A stretch of DNA of 44,286 bases. Source: JAFDZO01 sp038225955 (lineage in GTDB: Bacteria > Bacteroidota > Ignavibacteria > Tepidaquicellales > Tepidaquicellaceae). The position numbers and the translations under genes are program-made. Below are positions 43,013 through 44,286 of the stretch, piece by piece. The notes under the pieces were generated by a model. That model saw only the letters and a list, made by a program, of their open reading frames with translations. It had not been told where the DNA came from and did no database searches. Where the stretch lies: positions 1 through 44,286 of the forward strand of contig JBBRQV010000007.1 in the NCBI GenBank assembly GCA_038225955.1, written 5' to 3'. How positions within the stretch are numbered: position 1 is the first letter of the stretch; the number at the start of each line of letters is the position of its first letter.

Positions 43013-44286
43013 ATGAGAAAATTATCGTCCCTTTTAATTTTAACGCTGCTACTATGCGTTAAAACTTATGCTGCTGTTCCTTTCAATATTGAGATTGAAC
43101 AGATAAGCATCCCAAGTTCTCCCAGCTTACACTCATTTGCATTCGCACAATATAATGGCAAGTGGCTTTTTATCGGCGGCAGAACAAACGGAATGCATAC
43201 CTTCAGCAATACACTACCAAATTTCCCCAGATCTTCAGCAAATAGAAATATTTATGTGGTTGACCCGAATACAAATCAGGTGTGGTCAAGAAATGTTTAC
43301 ACAGATTTATCTGTAGCAGTTGCCGACCCGCTGAAATCACATAACATGGAGTATTACCAAACTGGTCAGACACTTGTACTGATTGGCGGAATCGGAATTG
43401 ATTCGTTAAGGGATTCCACAGTAACGTTCACTGCAGTAACTGCAATTAACGTTCCCGGAATTATAAATGCAATTATAAATAATCAAAACATAAGTTCATT
43501 TGTTGCGCAGATAAACGATTCAAGAATGCAGGTATGTGGCGGCGAGCTTGGAATGATCGGCAGTAGTTATTTTTTAATTGGTGGTCACAATTTTTCAGGA
43601 GAATATAGAAGACCCGAAACAGCTGATTTCTTTCAGAAGTATACAAACCAATATAAAAAATTTAATCTGAATATTTCAGGCGGCTCTATTTCAGTAAGTA
43701 ATTACTTGGAGTATACGGATTCAGTAAATCTTCACAGGAGAGATATGAATGTTGTACCTATGATAAATCCCGATGGCGCAGAATCATTAGCATTATATGG
43801 CGGAGTGTTTAAATATGAAAAAGATTTGCCTTATCAAAATCCCGTTTATATAAACAACACAAATTATTCAGTTGATAATAATTTCAATCAAAGATTCACA
43901 CAATACAATACTGCATATTTGAATATGTATGATTCGGTAAAAAAAGATATGCATACAGTTTTCTTCGGCGGTACAAGTTTGTATTATTGCGATGCAGGTT
44001 CAGGAGCAGTAAAGATGGATACGCTGGTTCCCTTCATAAAAGATATTACTGCGATTTCAAAATTGCAAAACGGAACATCGGCAGAGACAATTCTTCCCAT
44101 AAAGTTTACGGAATTTTTAGGAACGAATGCTAAATTTATTTCAACTCAGAATATTCAACAATACTCAAACGGTGTTATAAAGCTTGATCAATACCCTTCT
44201 AGAACTTTAGTAGGATATGTTTACGGCGGAATAAAAGTGCCTCTTGCAAATTTTACAACAGGATCTGCCAGCGATAGGATATTCAA
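43013..44286 (+). CDS. Secreted Kelch-like protein, C-terminus cut by window edge
   Basis: The frame stays open from the ATG at 43013 to the edge, 424 codons. It has a signal peptide (MRKLSSLLILTLLLCVKTYAA). It is then beta-rich with repeated GG-containing blades: WLFIGGRTNG, LVLIGGIGID, YFLIGGHNFSG, LALYGGVFKY, VFFGGTSLYY and VGYVYGGIKV. This is the glycine-glycine pattern of Kelch-type beta-propellers. The C-terminus, where a sorting domain or dockerin module would be, is not in the window. Confidence 0.8.
   Translation, partial: MRKLSSLLILTLLLCVKTYAAVPFNIEIEQISIPSSPSLHSFAFAQYNGKWLFIGGRTNGMHTFSNTLPNFPRSSANRNIYVVDPNTNQVWSRNVYTDLSVAVADPLKSHNMEYYQTGQTLVLIGGIGIDSLRDSTVTFTAVTAINVPGIINAIINNQNISSFVAQINDSRMQVCGGELGMIGSSYFLIGGHNFSGEYRRPETADFFQKYTNQYKKFNLNISGGSISVSNYLEYTDSVNLHRRDMNVVPMINPDGAESLALYGGVFKYEKDLPYQNPVYINNTNYSVDNNFNQRFTQYNTAYLNMYDSVKKDMHTVFFGGTSLYYCDAGSGAVKMDTLVPFIKDITAISKLQNGTSAETILPIKFTEFLGTNAKFISTQNIQQYSNGVIKLDQYPSRTLVGYVYGGIKVPLANFTTGSASDRIF

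Overview
AT-rich bacterial chromosome segment, most likely from the Bacteroidota/Ignavibacteriota side of the FCB group. The grounds are a secreted protein with a typical type IX (Por) C-terminal sorting domain, several secreted proteins ending in dockerin-like repeats, the long three-domain form of IspG, few Shine-Dalgarno sequences, and several promoter candidates of the TAnnTTTG type used by Bacteroidota. The species cannot be named from the sequence alone.

Layout. 1-1241 (-): rho, cut by the left edge. 1581-4267 (+): a ClC-family chloride protein and a DUF389 membrane protein. 4280-12654 (-): an MFS transporter, a tiny membrane protein, and three secreted proteins (a T9SS-sorted protein, a LamG/P-domain protein and an HzsA-related CxxCH protein). 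12868-17870 (+): a tight operon of three paralogous ~482-residue helical proteins of unknown function with yceH between the second and third. 17875-22464 (-): a giant repetitive secreted protein. 22740-24137 (+): cysS. 24172-24821: a frameshifted REP-associated tyrosine transposase beside REP-like palindromes. 24876-26153 (-): kynureninase. 26154-27092: a gene-free island full of palindromes, including a 111-nt three-hairpin cloverleaf. 27093-29290 (+): ispF (with an apparent frameshift), a degenerate MNT/HepT pair and murB. 29359-30554 (+): an ECF sigma factor and a cupin anti-sigma-like protein. 30588-33170 (+): a TPP riboswitch, an intrinsic terminator and a TonB-dependent receptor, forming a thiamine-uptake unit. 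33383-42890 (+): a small exported protein, kup, a CDP-alcohol phosphotransferase overlapping a nucleotidyltransferase, rhomboid protease, ispG, an LCM-type methyltransferase and an MFS exporter. 43013-44286 (+): the start of a secreted Kelch-like protein.

How the genes relate. Housekeeping functions (transcription termination, Cys-tRNA charging, MEP isoprenoid synthesis by IspF and IspG, peptidoglycan by MurB) are mixed with surface proteins. Three secreted proteins share one C-terminal module of a beta-rich segment plus paired dockerin loops, which suggests a common way of being held at the cell surface or in a complex.

Most notable: the cloverleaf element at 26678-26788, the MNT/HepT pair in which both the enzyme's acidic motif and the partner's usual tyrosine have changed, the three-paralog/YceH operon, the REP-like sequence that reaches into the transposase coding end, and the complete TPP riboswitch with terminator in front of an outer-membrane receptor. 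Two genes (ispF and the transposase) are each broken by what looks like one missing A in an A-run, so real frameshift and assembly error must be separated.
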